A stretch of DNA of 64,000 nucleotides, from positions 1,235,001 to 1,299,000 of the forward strand of contig NZ_VFPT01000001.1 in the NCBI RefSeq assembly GCF_006716865.1. Reading direction: 5' to 3'. This document shows, piece by piece, positions 63,721 through 64,000 of this stretch. How positions within the stretch are numbered: the stretch's first letter is position 1; each line of letters begins with the position of its first letter. The stretch comes from Roseinatronobacter monicus (lineage in GTDB: Bacteria > Pseudomonadota > Alphaproteobacteria > Rhodobacterales > Rhodobacteraceae). Made by a program: the position numbers and the translations under genes. The notes under the pieces are model-generated. The model did no database searches. It had not been told where the DNA came from and saw only the letters and a list, made by a program, of their open reading frames with translations.

Positions 63721-64000
<280 letters not shown>

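Overview
The window looks like ordinary chromosome from an alphaproteobacterium of the Rhodobacterales (Rhodobacter/Roseobacter relatives). The evidence is a GC-rich sequence, family variants typical of that order (PmtA-type methyltransferase, 'SufBCD component' membrane protein upstream of mfd, SseB-like protein, tol-pal followed by tilS-ftsH), zwf-pgl-pgi with no phosphofructokinase in view, and glnB-glnA. Genes are dense, with many 1-11 bp start/stop overlaps. I found no tRNA, rRNA, CRISPR array or prophage.

Layout. 1-3280: 3' part of obgE, then proB-proA (proline synthesis). 3310-6528: acyl-CoA synthetase and an MFS transporter on the minus strand. 6603-8686: AlkA-type glycosylase, an esterase and an HNH nuclease. 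8792-12585: zwf-pgl-pgi, closed by a strong terminator. 12641-16778 (minus): a lipoprotein, a sulfur module (YeeE/YedE channel with a coupled 57-aa protein, plus a secreted two-domain rhodanese) and a DMT exporter. 16907-18812: SseB-like protein, then rplM-rpsI. 18910-25632: asparaginase, IalB-like protein, rlmN, and an overlapping minus operon ispH-DUF3429-GST-rnhA-TRIC. 25703-29084: zinc uptake and control (znuA | zur-znuC-znuB) around a Zur-box-like palindrome. 29063-33518: amino-acid oxidase-like flavoprotein, ABC exporter, pmtA, erpA-like. 33599-36254: dgt, CBS protein, coaD and a 54-aa small gene. 36474-39113: two GAPDH genes flanking a secreted rhodanese. 39334-43335: small membrane protein and mfd. 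43414-44271: an unrecognised Lys-rich/Asp-rich gene interrupted by an in-frame TAG. 44551-53468: ybgC-tolQRAB-pal-cpoB-tilS-ftsH. 53604-59456: SDR, gabD, PAS-GAF-GGDEF protein, mgtE. 59526-64000: pheS, an IS4-family insertion sequence, glnA and partial glnB.

How the genes work together. zwf, pgl and pgi feed the oxidative pentose-phosphate/Entner-Doudoroff route, while the two gap genes serve the lower trunk. The second GAPDH has Ala where NAD-specific enzymes have Asp, as in NADP-using gluconeogenic forms. A LacI-type palindrome (core AGCGCT) lies upstream of zwf and of the first gap, with two half-matches upstream of the second, so one carbon regulator (CceR-like) may control all three. The zinc locus is a complete high-affinity uptake system with its regulator; ZnuA carries about ten His/Asp-rich tandem repeats.

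Most notable: (1) the IS at 60758-62210 sits inside what was a perfect bidirectional terminator between pheS and glnA, flanked by a 10-bp target duplication; (2) the amber-interrupted gene at 43414-44271 has a good RBS, 11-residue repeats and a basic-then-acidic layout and matches no family I know; (3) the shared operator at zwf and the gap genes; (4) a small protein coupled to the YeeE/YedE channel.
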